64,000 nt of DNA from Bacteroides faecium (GCF_012113595.1 NZ_CP050831.1:3286001-3350000); one strand, 5' to 3'. Positions 26,447-34,038 are shown, numbered from the stretch's first letter. A program made the numbers and translations. The notes: generated by a model from the letters alone, not told the origin.

Positions 26447-27835
26447 ATGACAGAACAATTGAAACAGAAATTGAATGACTCCGCAGTGCTACGCTGGAGT
26501 GTTCTAGCATTGGTCGCGTTTACTATGCTATGCGGCTATTTCCTCACCGACGTAATGTCTCCGCTAAAACCCATGCTCGAGAAAGAATTATTATGGGACA
26601 GCCTTGATTACGGTTTCTTCACAAGTGCTTACGGATGGTTTAATGTATTCCTGTTGATGCTGATTTTCGGCGGTATCATCTTGGATAAGATGGGTGTCCG
26701 TTTCACCGGAATGGGAGCATGTATGTTGATGGTATTCGGCTGCGGATTGAAATACTATGCGATTTCTACTACTTTCCCGGAAGGAGCCATGCTTTTCGGA
26801 TTCAAGATGCAGGTCACTTTGGCTGCGTTGGGATATGCAATTTTCGGCGTTGGCGTGGAGATTGCGGGTATCACTGTTTCCAAGATTATCGTGAAGTGGT
26901 TCAAAGGCAAGGAAATGGCGTTGGCTATGGGACTTGAAATGGCTACGGCACGTATTGGAACAACCTTGGCAATGGTGCTGACAGTACCTTTGGCAGACTT
27001 TTTCGGATATACGGACGAGAGTGGTGCATTCCATACCAATATTCCTGCTCCAATTCTGTTTTGTCTGATTATGTTGTGTGTAGGTACGATTGCTTTCTTT
27101 ATTTATACTTTCTATGATAAGAAGCTGGATGCGTCTTTGGATGCAGAGGGTTTGGAGCCGGAAGAGCCGTTCCGCATGAAAGATATTGTCTATATTATCA
27201 CAAATAAGGGATTTTGGCTGATTGCATTATTATGTGTATTGTTCTATTCGGCAGTATTCCCGTTTATCAAGTATGCGGCGGATTTGATGGTGCAGAAATA
27301 CAATGTAGATCCGAAACTGGCAGGAACAATCCCCGGACTGTTGCCGATTGGCGCTATTATATTGACTCCGTTGTTCGGTTCGCTCTATGACCGTATCGGT
27401 AAGGGAGCTACGTTGATGGTGATTGGTTCTATCATGTTGATTTTCGTACATACGATGTTTGCTTTGCCTATTTTGAATGTATGGTGGTTTGCTACCATTA
27501 TTATGATTATCCTGGGTTTTGCTTTCTCATTGGTGCCTTCGGCTATGTGGCCTTCTGTTCCGAAGATTATCCCGGAAAAACAGTTGGGTACGGCTTATGC
27601 TCTGATTTTCTGGGTGCAGAACTGGGGATTGATGGGTGTACCTTTGTTGATCGGATGGGTGTTGAACTCTTACTGCAAAGGCCCGGTGGTAGACGGCGCA
27701 CAAACCTATGACTATACACTGCCGATGAGTATTTTTGCTCTCTTTGGTGTATTGGCTTTGATTGTTGCTTTGATGTTGAAGGCAGAGAACAAGAAGAAAG
27801 GCTACGGTCTGGAAGAAGCGAATATTCAGAAGTAA
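26447..27835 (+). CDS. MFS transporter
   Basis: Twelve-helix major facilitator superfamily carrier, 462 aa, in the inner membrane. The first helices are VLALVAFTMLCGYFLTDVMS and YGWFNVFLLMLIFGGIILDKMGVRFTG, with the loop motif DKMGVR after helix 2. A central loop near residues 220-245 (FYDKKLDASLDAEGLEPEEP) joins the halves; the second half has GSLYDRIGKGATLMVIG. The substrate cannot be told; it lies alone behind its own promoter, with no catabolic gene beside it. Some similar proteins resemble the MFSD1 peptide carriers, but I cannot confirm that. Confidence 0.9.
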   Translation: MTEQLKQKLNDSAVLRWSVLALVAFTMLCGYFLTDVMSPLKPMLEKELLWDSLDYGFFTSAYGWFNVFLLMLIFGGIILDKMGVRFTGMGACMLMVFGCGLKYYAISTTFPEGAMLFGFKMQVTLAALGYAIFGVGVEIAGITVSKIIVKWFKGKEMALAMGLEMATARIGTTLAMVLTVPLADFFGYTDESGAFHTNIPAPILFCLIMLCVGTIAFFIYTFYDKKLDASLDAEGLEPEEPFRMKDIVYIITNKGFWLIALLCVLFYSAVFPFIKYAADLMVQKYNVDPKLAGTIPGLLPIGAIILTPLFGSLYDRIGKGATLMVIGSIMLIFVHTMFALPILNVWWFATIIMIILGFAFSLVPSAMWPSVPKIIPEKQLGTAYALIFWVQNWGLMGVPLLIGWVLNSYCKGPVVDGAQTYDYTLPMSIFALFGVLALIVALMLKAENKKKGYGLEEANIQK

Positions 27836-27908
27836 CAATTTGCATTTGCAAATAATCATTCGTATTTGAAATAATCAGTATTTATGCTGGAATAAAAATA
27901 AAAAAACT

Positions 27909-28259
27909 ATGGCTGCTAGAGAGAAAATAAACCTGTTAGAGGTCATTCCCTGTCGCAGTGAACATATTACAGCAGAACGGGAAGGGGAGACAATTGTGCT
28001 CTCCTTTCCCCGTTTTAAGTATCCGTGGATGCAACGCTTCCTTGTACCAAAGGGAATGTCGAAAGAACATCATGTGCATTTGGAAGAACACGGTACGGCT
28101 GTATGGGAACTGATAGACGGGAAGCGCACGGTTCGTGAGATTATAGAAGAACTCGCAGACCATTTTCAAAATGAAGCGGGCTACGAGTCGCGTATATCTG
28201 CTTTTCTTTATCAGATGCAGAAAGATGGATTTATAAAGCTAATGACGCCAGTTGTATAA
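27909..28259 (+). CDS. PqqD family protein
   Basis: 116-aa small protein of the PqqD type, which act as peptide-binding chaperones for radical SAM enzymes in peptide-derived cofactor or RiPP pathways. Signature: VWELIDGKRTVREIIEELADHF, then the C-terminal helix-turn RISAFLYQMQKDGFIKLMTP. The N-terminal part (FPRFKYPWMQRFLVPKGMSKEHHVHLEEHGTAV) is longer than in classic PqqD. No radical SAM partner or precursor peptide is adjacent, so it probably serves another function or acts with a partner elsewhere. Confidence 0.8.
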   Translation: MAAREKINLLEVIPCRSEHITAEREGETIVLSFPRFKYPWMQRFLVPKGMSKEHHVHLEEHGTAVWELIDGKRTVREIIEELADHFQNEAGYESRISAFLYQMQKDGFIKLMTPVV

Positions 28260-28268
28260 ATGGGAATT

Positions 28269-28356
28269 TTTTAGGCACGGATAACACGGATTTCACGGTT
28301 TTTAGAAATATGATTGCATAAAGCAACAGCGTAATCCGCGTAATCCGTGCCTAAAA
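28269..28356. repeat. 9-bp-period hairpin element, copy 2
   Basis: Arms 28269-28282 and 28343-28356 (TTTTAGGCACGGAT) are perfectly complementary. The inner parts carry a 9-base period (ACGGATAAC-ACGGATTTC and GTAATCCGC-GTAATCCGT) and share the formula with the copy at 26280-26347. It lies between converging genes. Confidence 0.7.
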
Positions 28357-28406
28357 TGGCAACATCCCGCATGGAAACCTTGCTGGGGCGCTACGCCCCT
28401 AAATTA

Positions 28407-28691
28407 TCATTTAATGAATACAGCCCAAAGTGTTACGGCTATTGCAACCAGTATGCCCATAATGATGAGCGTTCCCCATACGAAATAGTTGCTGTCCTTT
28501 TCCTTTTTCTTTTCGGAGTCTTTGATAATGTGCTCCATTTCTTCCGGCGTTGTGTCAGGCAGTGAGGAATGTTCGCCGGCTTGGTTCATATGCTTCAACC
28601 TTTCGTTGGTGCGTTCGCGCCGTAGGCGGGAAGCTTCCCGCCCTTCGCTTAATCGGCGTATCATATCGAGCATATATCCTTCACCGCCCAT
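28407..28691 (-). CDS. Small membrane protein, 94 aa
   Basis: No function recognised. A charged N-terminal part (MIRRLSEGREASRLRRERTNERL), an acidic middle (TTPEEMEHIIKDSEKKKEKD) and one C-terminal membrane segment (GTLIIMGILVAIAVTLWAVF, about 73-92) suggest a tail-anchored inner membrane protein. It lies 23 bases after the DUF4831 gene on the same strand and is probably co-transcribed. A GGGGCG/CGCCCC hairpin (28385-28399) lies just after its stop. Confidence 0.75.
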   Translation of the reverse strand: MGGEGYMLDMIRRLSEGREASRLRRERTNERLKHMNQAGEHSSLPDTTPEEMEHIIKDSEKKKEKDSNYFVWGTLIIMGILVAIAVTLWAVFIK

Positions 28692-28714
28692 ATTCTTTTC
28701 TTTTTAAAAGTTTC

Positions 28715-29782
28715 TTATTTGCCTTCTTCTCTGTCTACTTTGACTAATCCGCCTGTATTCGGGTCAAAATACACTTTGATGGTAGAGTTTTTGTTGAACA
28801 ATACCGGAGCCAGGTATTCTATTATACCGAATTGAGTGACAGGAAGTTCGCCTTCGTATAGTTTTCTCTTGCCGTCGGTCAGTGTAACCAATGCTTGTCC
28901 GGGGACGTTGTAGGCAATCCCATCCAAGTCCTTTTTCTTCTTTCCGTCCTCTTGTGGCATCTTGACTATTTTCAGGTCTTTCAGGCTGATATAGAACGGA
29001 GTTCCGGCCAAGTCATTATTGGCTACCACACCCAACTTCTTGGAGAAACGGAAAGCAACTTCATTATTGAATTCCCTGTCAGGCGTAAGTCGGACGGTAA
29101 ACGTCTTTTCTTCCTTGTCCTGTATGCCGGAGAACATTTTGGTCATGGCATCTTCCTGTAGATTCAGGTTGTCGAGCATGATTTTAAGCTGTGCGCCGTC
29201 CGAGGGCATATTGTCTGCCTGTCCGCGTAATAAGGCATTTTTGCTTTCGCGGATATTGTAGATTTCTTTGGCTACCAGTTCTGCCATCTTAGCGGTAGAG
29301 CTTGCCATCAGGATTTCCTCGGTCAGGAAGTCGCGGGGATTCGCGCTCTTTTGAAGAGCAGGAGTGGTCGGGGTAGTTTTCTTCGTGGAGCTGTTTTGAC
29401 TGTAAGGCACGTTGATAGATTTCACCAAGCCATTCTCGGTCAGTTCCATGAGAGGGGCTACCGTTTTATCCTTCAGTTTTACGAAGTAAGTAGCTTCGCT
29501 GTTCGGCACTCCTACCGATTTTACTTTTACGCTAGCCAGTTCCCAGTACACTTCGGGGTCGGCGGATACATTGTTCAATCGCAGGTAGCGGTCGGCGTAT
29601 TTGCTGAATTCACCCGGGGTATAGTTAACCTTATTAGCTTTAATTTCAAGTTCTATCTGGGTTTTTGGAAGGCTATATACCACTCCGTAGTCCTTTCCAC
29701 GGGTGACGCCTGTCAGTACTTCGGTTTGTGCATAAGCGGAAGTTGCCATAAGTAGCCCCGCTGCTATAATCAACTTTTTCAT
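28715..29782 (-). CDS. DUF4831 family secreted protein
   Basis: 355 aa with start placed at 29782: signal peptide MKKLIIAAGLLMATSAYAQ. An in-frame ATG at 29815 overlaps the -7 box (29813-29820) and is rejected. The family is known to me only as DUF4831, common in Bacteroidales; typical segments are GVVYSLPKTQIELEI, FSKYADRYLRL and FLTEEILMASSTAKMAELVAKEIYNIRESKNALLRGQADNMPSDG. The C-terminus ends in a beta-rich domain (STIKVYFDPNTGGLVKVDRE). Likely periplasmic or outer membrane associated. It is transcribed with the 94-aa membrane protein. Confidence 0.85.
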   Translation of the reverse strand: MKKLIIAAGLLMATSAYAQTEVLTGVTRGKDYGVVYSLPKTQIELEIKANKVNYTPGEFSKYADRYLRLNNVSADPEVYWELASVKVKSVGVPNSEATYFVKLKDKTVAPLMELTENGLVKSINVPYSQNSSTKKTTPTTPALQKSANPRDFLTEEILMASSTAKMAELVAKEIYNIRESKNALLRGQADNMPSDGAQLKIMLDNLNLQEDAMTKMFSGIQDKEEKTFTVRLTPDREFNNEVAFRFSKKLGVVANNDLAGTPFYISLKDLKIVKMPQEDGKKKKDLDGIAYNVPGQALVTLTDGKRKLYEGELPVTQFGIIEYLAPVLFNKNSTIKVYFDPNTGGLVKVDREEGK

Positions 29783-29812
29783 ATTCGGTTCTCTTTTAAC
29801 TGGTTTTGAAAA

Positions 29813-29820
29813 CAAAGTTA
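29813..29820 (-). promoter_or_regulatory. -7 box of the DUF4831 gene
   Basis: Minus-strand TAACTTTG matches TAnnTTTG, 30 bases before ATG 29782. Confidence 0.6.
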
Positions 29821-29855
29821 ATGAAGTTATTGAAAAAACTGTAAGTTCTTAACTT

Positions 29856-31367
29856 TTATTCGCTTACAAGTCGCCAGGCTGTGGGCAGGCAGGTGACGAT
29901 ATCACTTGCTATCAATCCAATCATGCCTTGTTTCTTTTGGGCTATATCTCCCGCTAATCCGTGGATATAAGTGCCTATTTTGGCAGCTTCCTCGGTAGGA
30001 TATCCTTGTGCCAGCAATGCCAGGATAACCCCGGTCAGTACATCACCACTGCCACCGGTTGCCATTCCCGGATTCCCTGTCGGATTGAAGTAGCATTTGC
30101 CTTCGGGAGTGATAATGGCGGAATAAGCACCTTTCAGGATAATGTGGACATGGGCGGCGTGAGCCAGTTCGCAGGCTTTCACCAGGCGTTCATAAGAATC
30201 CTGGCATTTTCCGGTCAGCCGTTCCAATTCCTTCGGGTGAGGGGTGAGGATAGAGCCTTTCGGCAGGTGTGTAAGTGTGTGGCGGTGGTTGGCGAGAATA
30301 TTCAGTGCATCGGCATCCAGTACGACGGGAGTTTGGCAATGTTCCAGTTGCTCAATAAGGGCAGCTTCCGTTTCCTCGTTCCGTCCCAGTCCCGGGCCGA
30401 TGCCGACAGCTTGGTAATCGTCAGTGTCGGTAGGTACGGCGAAATAGTTTTCGCTGGCGTCAGTCTCTACCATTGCTTCGGGTGCGGAAGTTTGCAGAAT
30501 GTCGTTGTTGCATATCGGAGCGTGCACGGTGAGCAATCCTACACCGGAACGCAGACAAGCACGGGCAGCCAATACGGATGCACCCGCCATCCCTTTCGAA
30601 CCGGCTATCAGCAGTGCATGGCCGAAGTTTCCTTTATGGGCGAATTGCTTGCGGGGCTTGATAAGCGAGCGGATTTCTTCAATCTCCAGCATTTCGTAGT
30701 TTGTCTCCGTCTCTTCGATTCCCTCTTCGCTCAACTGGATATCCAGCAATTCCCATTCTCCTACGAACTCGGTGTTTTCTGCAAAGAGGAAAGCAAGTTT
30801 CGGCAGTTGCAGGCTGAAAGTAACGTCTGCACGCACAATATTGCTTTTGACGTTAAACGTATTCTCTTCTCCCATCAGTCCCGAAGGAATATCGATGGCT
30901 ACTACCATAGCAGGAGAAGAGTTGATGTATTTCACTACGGCCGCGAATCCCCCGCTCAACGGTTTGTTCAGTCCTGAACCGAATAATCCGTCAATCACCA
31001 GATGGTCCGGTGTCAGAACCGGCGGTACGAACTGAGTACTGATTTCGTGGAATGTCACTTCTTCCATCATTTCCACCAGTTCTTTATTCGTCTGGCAGTC
31101 GGGCGAAAGATTACCTTTCGTATTAAAGAGATATACTTCTGTTTTATATCCTTTTTCAGCCATCATGCGGGCTACGGCAAGGGCGTCTCCACCGTTATTC
31201 CCCGGTCCTGCAAAAACAGTGACGGGTGTTTCCGTACCCCATCTGTCTGTGATAGCTTTGGTTAGTACTGTTGCTGCACGTTCCATCAGGTCTATTGACG
31301 CAATCGGTTCGTGCTCAATGGTATAAGCGTCTAATTTCTTGATACTGCTGCTTGGAAATATTTTCAT
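29856..31367 (-). CDS. nnr: Bifunctional NAD(P)H-hydrate repair enzyme (epimerase + ADP-dependent dehydratase)
   Basis: Repairs damaged NADH and NADPH hydrates: the N-terminal domain interconverts R and S forms and the C-terminal domain dehydrates the S form using ADP. 503 aa, the normal fused length. N-terminal YjeF_N domain (about 1-215) with AGPGNNGGDALAVARMM and DGLFGSGLNKPLSG; C-terminal carbohydrate-kinase-like domain (about 225-503) with HKGNFGHALLIAGSKGMAGAS, GPGLGR, LDADALN, TPHPKELERL and GNPGMATGGSGDVLTG. It has its own -7 box at 31395-31402 and begins the AT-rich intergenic stretch. Confidence 0.95.
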   Translation of the reverse strand: MKIFPSSSIKKLDAYTIEHEPIASIDLMERAATVLTKAITDRWGTETPVTVFAGPGNNGGDALAVARMMAEKGYKTEVYLFNTKGNLSPDCQTNKELVEMMEEVTFHEISTQFVPPVLTPDHLVIDGLFGSGLNKPLSGGFAAVVKYINSSPAMVVAIDIPSGLMGEENTFNVKSNIVRADVTFSLQLPKLAFLFAENTEFVGEWELLDIQLSEEGIEETETNYEMLEIEEIRSLIKPRKQFAHKGNFGHALLIAGSKGMAGASVLAARACLRSGVGLLTVHAPICNNDILQTSAPEAMVETDASENYFAVPTDTDDYQAVGIGPGLGRNEETEAALIEQLEHCQTPVVLDADALNILANHRHTLTHLPKGSILTPHPKELERLTGKCQDSYERLVKACELAHAAHVHIILKGAYSAIITPEGKCYFNPTGNPGMATGGSGDVLTGVILALLAQGYPTEEAAKIGTYIHGLAGDIAQKKQGMIGLIASDIVTCLPTAWRLVSE

Positions 31368-31394
31368 TACAATGTTCTTTTAGTTTTCGAACCA

Positions 31395-31402
31395 CAAATG
31401 TA
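31395..31402 (-). promoter_or_regulatory. -7 box of nnr
   Basis: Minus-strand TACATTTG matches TAnnTTTG, 27 bases before the ATG. Confidence 0.55.
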
Positions 31403-31541
31403 CATGATTCTTCTGACTTTTCCCGTTTGTTGCGGGAAGAAAACTTGTAAATCTCGGTTGGATAGGGTGTAAGATATTGCTGGATTGTCTATGGGTAGGC
31501 TGACTACATTAAAAGTTAGTTTAAAACTGTGCGAAAATGAG

Positions 31542-31615
31542 CTATTTCACCACCGAGGACACAGAGGTTGTGATTATCTCTGAATTAGAACTCTGTGTCC
31601 TTTGTCGTGAAACAG
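31542..31615. repeat. 9-bp-period hairpin element, copy 3 (left arm of an inverted pair)
   Basis: Imperfect palindrome: CACCACCGAGGACACAGAG on the left and CTCTGTGTCC-TTTGTCGTGA on the right, with an asymmetric centre. Its reverse complement matches the copy at 31981-32060, including the central 30 or so bases with one difference. It is the first feature of the 871-base gap 31368-32238, in which I see no gene. Confidence 0.75.
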
Positions 31616-31787
31616 TTCATTTCAGTATGGTATTGAATCTTTACAGGAAGCAACTGCATTTTCCCACTGGATATTTATTCTCAATCTTTCTATCTCCCAC
31701 ATCACCTTTATCCTGTTTATCCGATGAATAAAGGGATTGCGGCTAAAGAGCAACAACTTCACATGTATGCGGTTAGTTTCAAAAAAT

Positions 31788-31895
31788 GTTTCTCCCAGTG
31801 AAACTATCTGTTTCTCGGTGTGAAACACTTCGTTTCAAGCAATGAAACACTTCGTTTCACACCGAGAAACAAAGTGTTTCAAACAGGGTTGAAAC
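31788..31895. repeat. 22-bp palindrome ladder C
   Basis: GTTTC occurs at 31788, 31810, 31832, 31854 and 31876, exactly 22 bases apart, and each is followed seven bases later by GAAAC (ten in the last unit). Spacers between units are TATCT, ACTTC, ACTTC and AAAGT; the seven-base centres all differ. Arms 31810-31826 and 31854-31870 form a 17-bp perfect inverted repeat. Confidence 0.85.
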
Positions 31896-31980
31896 TAATT
31901 ACGAAATAGCTTTACTAATCATGCTCAATTGTGAAAGCAGGAAGCATCAATTAATTATTCATTACTGTACGGAAATAAAC

Positions 31981-32060
31981 TATTTCACCACCGAGGACAC
32001 AGAGTTCTAATTCAGAGATAATCATAACCTCTGCGTCCTCTGTGTCCTCTGTGGTGAAAA
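31981..32060. repeat. 9-bp-period hairpin element, copy 4 (right arm of an inverted pair)
   Basis: Inverted copy of the element at 31542-31615 with one extra 9-base unit (CTCTGCGTC-CTCTGTGTC-CTCTGTGGTG). The pair encloses 365 bases that include ladder C. Confidence 0.75.
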
Positions 32061-32116
32061 GAATCAAAACTGAAACGAGAAGTGAAACAAACTTTTGCTA
32101 CGATTGCTTTTGGTTA

Positions 32117-32147
32117 TTTGCATTTTTCGAAAAAAATGTTATCTTTG
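32117..32147 (+). promoter_or_regulatory. Promoter of the winged-helix gene
   Basis: TTTG (32117-32120), 19 bases, TATCTTTG (32140-32147): a full match to the Bacteroides housekeeping promoter. It leaves a leader of about 85 bases. Confidence 0.75.
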
Positions 32148-32238
32148 TAAGTAGGTAATGCGAATAACATTATTTTCCTATGCTCACAATGATTAAATCA
32201 TAAATAATAGATTGTTTAATCTCCTAAAAGTTTGCATT

Positions 32239-32460
32239 ATGGAAAAGACAAAAATTGGCTTGAATGCAGGAAAAGTATGGCGCATCTTAAATGAAAAGGG
32301 TGAACTTTCAATCTTCGATTTGTGCCGTGAGTTAGGTTTGACTTTTGAAGACGTAGCTCTTGCTATTGGTTGGCTGGCTAGGGAAAGTAAAATCTTTTTG
32401 AGAAAAAGGGAAGGAATGCTCTTCGCCAGTATCGAAAATGTCGAATTTACTTTTGGCTAA
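32239..32460 (+). CDS. Small winged-helix DNA-binding domain protein, 73 aa
   Basis: A lone winged helix-turn-helix of the short type common in Bacteroides. The helices read NAGKVWRILNEKGELSIFDLCRELGLTFEDVALAIGWLARESKI and the wing is FLRKREGMLFASI. It has no sensor or oligomerisation domain. ATG 32239 is used because the 9 additional residues of the in-frame start at 32212 add nothing. Its target is unknown; it stands alone behind a consensus promoter beside a repeat-rich gap, and may regulate itself. Confidence 0.88.
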   Translation: MEKTKIGLNAGKVWRILNEKGELSIFDLCRELGLTFEDVALAIGWLARESKIFLRKREGMLFASIENVEFTFG

Positions 32461-32700
32461 AGTGATGACTAATTTACATTTAAGGTGGACTCCACTTGAT
32501 TATTTACGCTGTTGAAAACTTAATGAAGTGGATAGGTGGGAGTATCTGCGCTTGAAATATTATTATTCCCTATCTTCTACTAGTCTTTTCGTAGTTCATT
32601 CTTTTCTCTTGATATTCATTCTGTGAATTATAAAATTAGCCGGTAACTCGTGCTGTTTTTTTGTTTTCTTTCTCTTGTACTTTAATAAAGTAGTCGAATA
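32461..32700. other. Gene-free AT-rich stretch
   Basis: The first 240 bases of the 587-base gap 32461-33047. No open frame or strong terminator is seen. A short palindrome TACTTTAATAAAGTA (32678-32692) lies just upstream of the next promoter and could be an operator; this is a guess from position. Confidence 0.4.
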
Positions 32701-32732
32701 TTTGCAATCAATACTTACTTTTTATATTTTTG
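32701..32732 (+). promoter_or_regulatory. Consensus promoter for the leader RNA and the 173-aa lipoprotein gene
   Basis: TTTG (32701-32704), 20 bases, TATTTTTG (32725-32732). Transcription from about 32738 would give a leader of about 310 bases. A weak hairpin AAAAGC-GTTA-GCTTTT lies within it at 32801-32816. Confidence 0.7.
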
Positions 32733-32824
32733 TGGTGAACAATCTAAAGGTAATAGCCTATGGTAAATTAAAAAGAAGCAATTAAAAAGACATATTTATA
32801 AAAAGCGTTAGCTTTTATTCTTAG

Positions 32825-32961
32825 TTACCGGAATCTGGAAAATTCAATGTATTACCAAGAATATAGAGTTATAACGCCTGCGTTTCTTTGACGTGGGCTT
32901 AACTTTATTGGTAGTACAGGCATTCCAGAGCCTCGGTAATGATAAAGTTCGGTTCCACGTC
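32825..32961 (+). ncRNA. Candidate structured leader RNA with competing helices
   Basis: Two incompatible folds can be drawn. Fold 1: TTACCG and TCTGGAA (32825-32840) pair with TTCCAGA and CGGTAA (32923-32939), enclosing an 11-bp helix 32848-32858 with 32908-32918 (one G-U pair). Fold 2: GACGTGG (32890-32896) with CCACGTC (32955-32961) plus AACTTTAT (32901-32908) with ATAAAGTT (32942-32949), followed by ATTTTTGTATTT, like a terminator. I do not recognise a known riboswitch family. Structures were drawn by eye. Confidence 0.45.
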
Positions 32962-33047
32962 ATTTTTGTATTTATGCCTTATCACACAAAGAAAAACAAA
33001 TTATTTACTCGCTTGAGGAACCAAAGCAAACAAAACTTGATTAAATA

Positions 33048-33569
33048 ATGAAAATAAAATGGTTTTGGATGATGTGTATGATAGTCATGACATCATTAGT
33101 TACAGTAAGTTGTGGAGATGATGACGATGAGGGTGGTTCTGGAAATGCTCCGGAAGGGACGATAACGGTTAATTTAACAACCGAAAATAATTTAGTTCAT
33201 GTATTTATCGGTGGAAAAAGCTATGGATATTTGGCTTGGGAATCTTCTACTAACAATTTTTGGAATGCTGCAATGAATATAAGTGTTGGACAGAAACTTT
33301 ACAGTGCAGAAATAATATCTCTAGGTAAAAAAAGTGGTTTAGGGGTTATTAACACTAACGAAGTTCTTGAAAGTGGTTGGGCGTCTAAGGTAGCATGTAA
33401 GCCTGGACAGGCATATATAACAAGATGTCCAAATAATAATCATGGTGAACTGGATTACTGTTATACAGGCATTTATGTAGTTAGAAATATTTCCAGTACA
33501 TCCGGTGGCATTATGGGAGTCGAAATTCAATATTGTACCTTTGTTCCAGGTAAAGGTTGGAATCAGTAA
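33048..33569 (+). CDS. Putative surface lipoprotein, 173 aa
   Basis: Lipoprotein of unknown function. Signal peptide with lipobox VTVSC (Cys22), followed at once by GDDDDEGG, which looks like the acidic export signal that sends Bacteroides lipoproteins to the cell surface. The mature part is beta-rich and Gly/Asn-rich (EGTITVNLTTENNLVHVFIGGKSYGYLAW) with four further cysteines (ACKPG, RCPNNN, DYCYTG, QYCTF) that could form disulphides. It may be a DUF5036-type protein, but I am not sure. It stands alone behind a long leader and ends at a terminator (33630-33687). AT-rich compared with neighbouring core genes. Confidence 0.85.
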   Translation: MKIKWFWMMCMIVMTSLVTVSCGDDDDEGGSGNAPEGTITVNLTTENNLVHVFIGGKSYGYLAWESSTNNFWNAAMNISVGQKLYSAEIISLGKKSGLGVINTNEVLESGWASKVACKPGQAYITRCPNNNHGELDYCYTGIYVVRNISSTSGGIMGVEIQYCTFVPGKGWNQ

Positions 33570-33629
33570 AGCCTCTATTGGGATACTGGTTATAATTAAC
33601 CCTTTCATTATATTTAACGAAGATACTTA

Positions 33630-33687
33630 AAAATAGAGAAGCATGTCAAAACTCATCACTGAAGACTTTTGACATGCTCTCTATTTT
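33630..33687 (+). terminator. Intrinsic terminator after the 173-aa lipoprotein gene
   Basis: A long stem (33630-33651 with 33667-33687, one bulged A), containing GCATGTCAAAA/TTTTGACATGC, followed by ATTTATTATT. It is symmetrical enough to act on both strands and also faces the remnant at 33741. Confidence 0.75.
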
Positions 33688-33740
33688 ATTTATTATTCCT
33701 GCCGACCAACTCTATTTTAAATTCCAGAACATTCTGTTAT

Positions 33741-33941
33741 TTATTCAATTTGTAAAGACTGAATATAACTCTTCACCGCATATAACGGCACATTTACCAT
33801 CCATCTCTGGTCAATAAAGGGGGGCATGGAGAAACGTACCCCTTTTAGATTATATTTCTTTTGGTTATAGTTTATATAAGTAGACAGATATTTAGCTTTA
33901 ACTTGTCCGTAAAAAATAAAATAAGCGATTACAACTTGATG
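33741..33941 (-). pseudogene. Remnant of an unidentified protein-coding gene
   Basis: The minus strand is open for 66 codons ending in TAA (33741-33743) with no plausible start and a stop just upstream (33942-33944). The translation looks protein-like: YGQVKAKYLSTYINYNQ, then GVRFSMPPFIDQRWMVNV, then PLYAVKSYIQSLQIE at the C-terminus. I do not recognise the family. It fills most of the 469-base gap 33570-34038; the rest holds a terminator and an 11-bp hairpin. Confidence 0.4.
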
Positions 33942-33961
33942 TTATGTTCGTCTTATAAAAT

Positions 33962-33986
33962 AATCAATCATCTTTGATGATTGATT
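33962..33986 (+). other. Hairpin in the leader of the 181-aa gene
   Basis: Perfect 11-bp stem AATCAATCATC-TTT-GATGATTGATT. A -7-like TATGTTCG lies just before it (33943-33950), so the hairpin may start the 5' untranslated region of the next gene. Confidence 0.4.
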
Positions 33987-34038
33987 CGGAGGATTCATTC
34001 AGATCATTTGCCGAACATATAATTAACAACTTATTAAG

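Noticed and set aside
27909..28259. RiPP or PQQ biosynthesis cluster around the PqqD-like gene
   Set aside because: No radical SAM enzyme, precursor peptide, protease or exporter of that kind is adjacent.
28385..28399. GGGGCG/CGCCCC hairpin as a terminator of the 94-aa gene
   Set aside because: The stem is only 6 bp and no T run follows on the minus strand; left as a note in the gene entry.
31622..31828. Minus-strand open frame of 68 codons in the repeat region
   Set aside because: It runs into ladder C, lacks an RBS and has no recognisable domain.
31788..31895. CRISPR-like array
   Set aside because: Units are palindromes of 17 bases with 5-base spacers and 7-base variable centres, far shorter than CRISPR repeats and spacers, and no cas gene is near.
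32890..32961. tRNA-like sequence of 72 bases with a 7-bp end helix (GACGTGG/CCACGTC) and a TTGGTAG stretch
   Set aside because: No T-arm or anticodon arm can be formed in the right places, and the second helix pairs bases that a tRNA would use otherwise.
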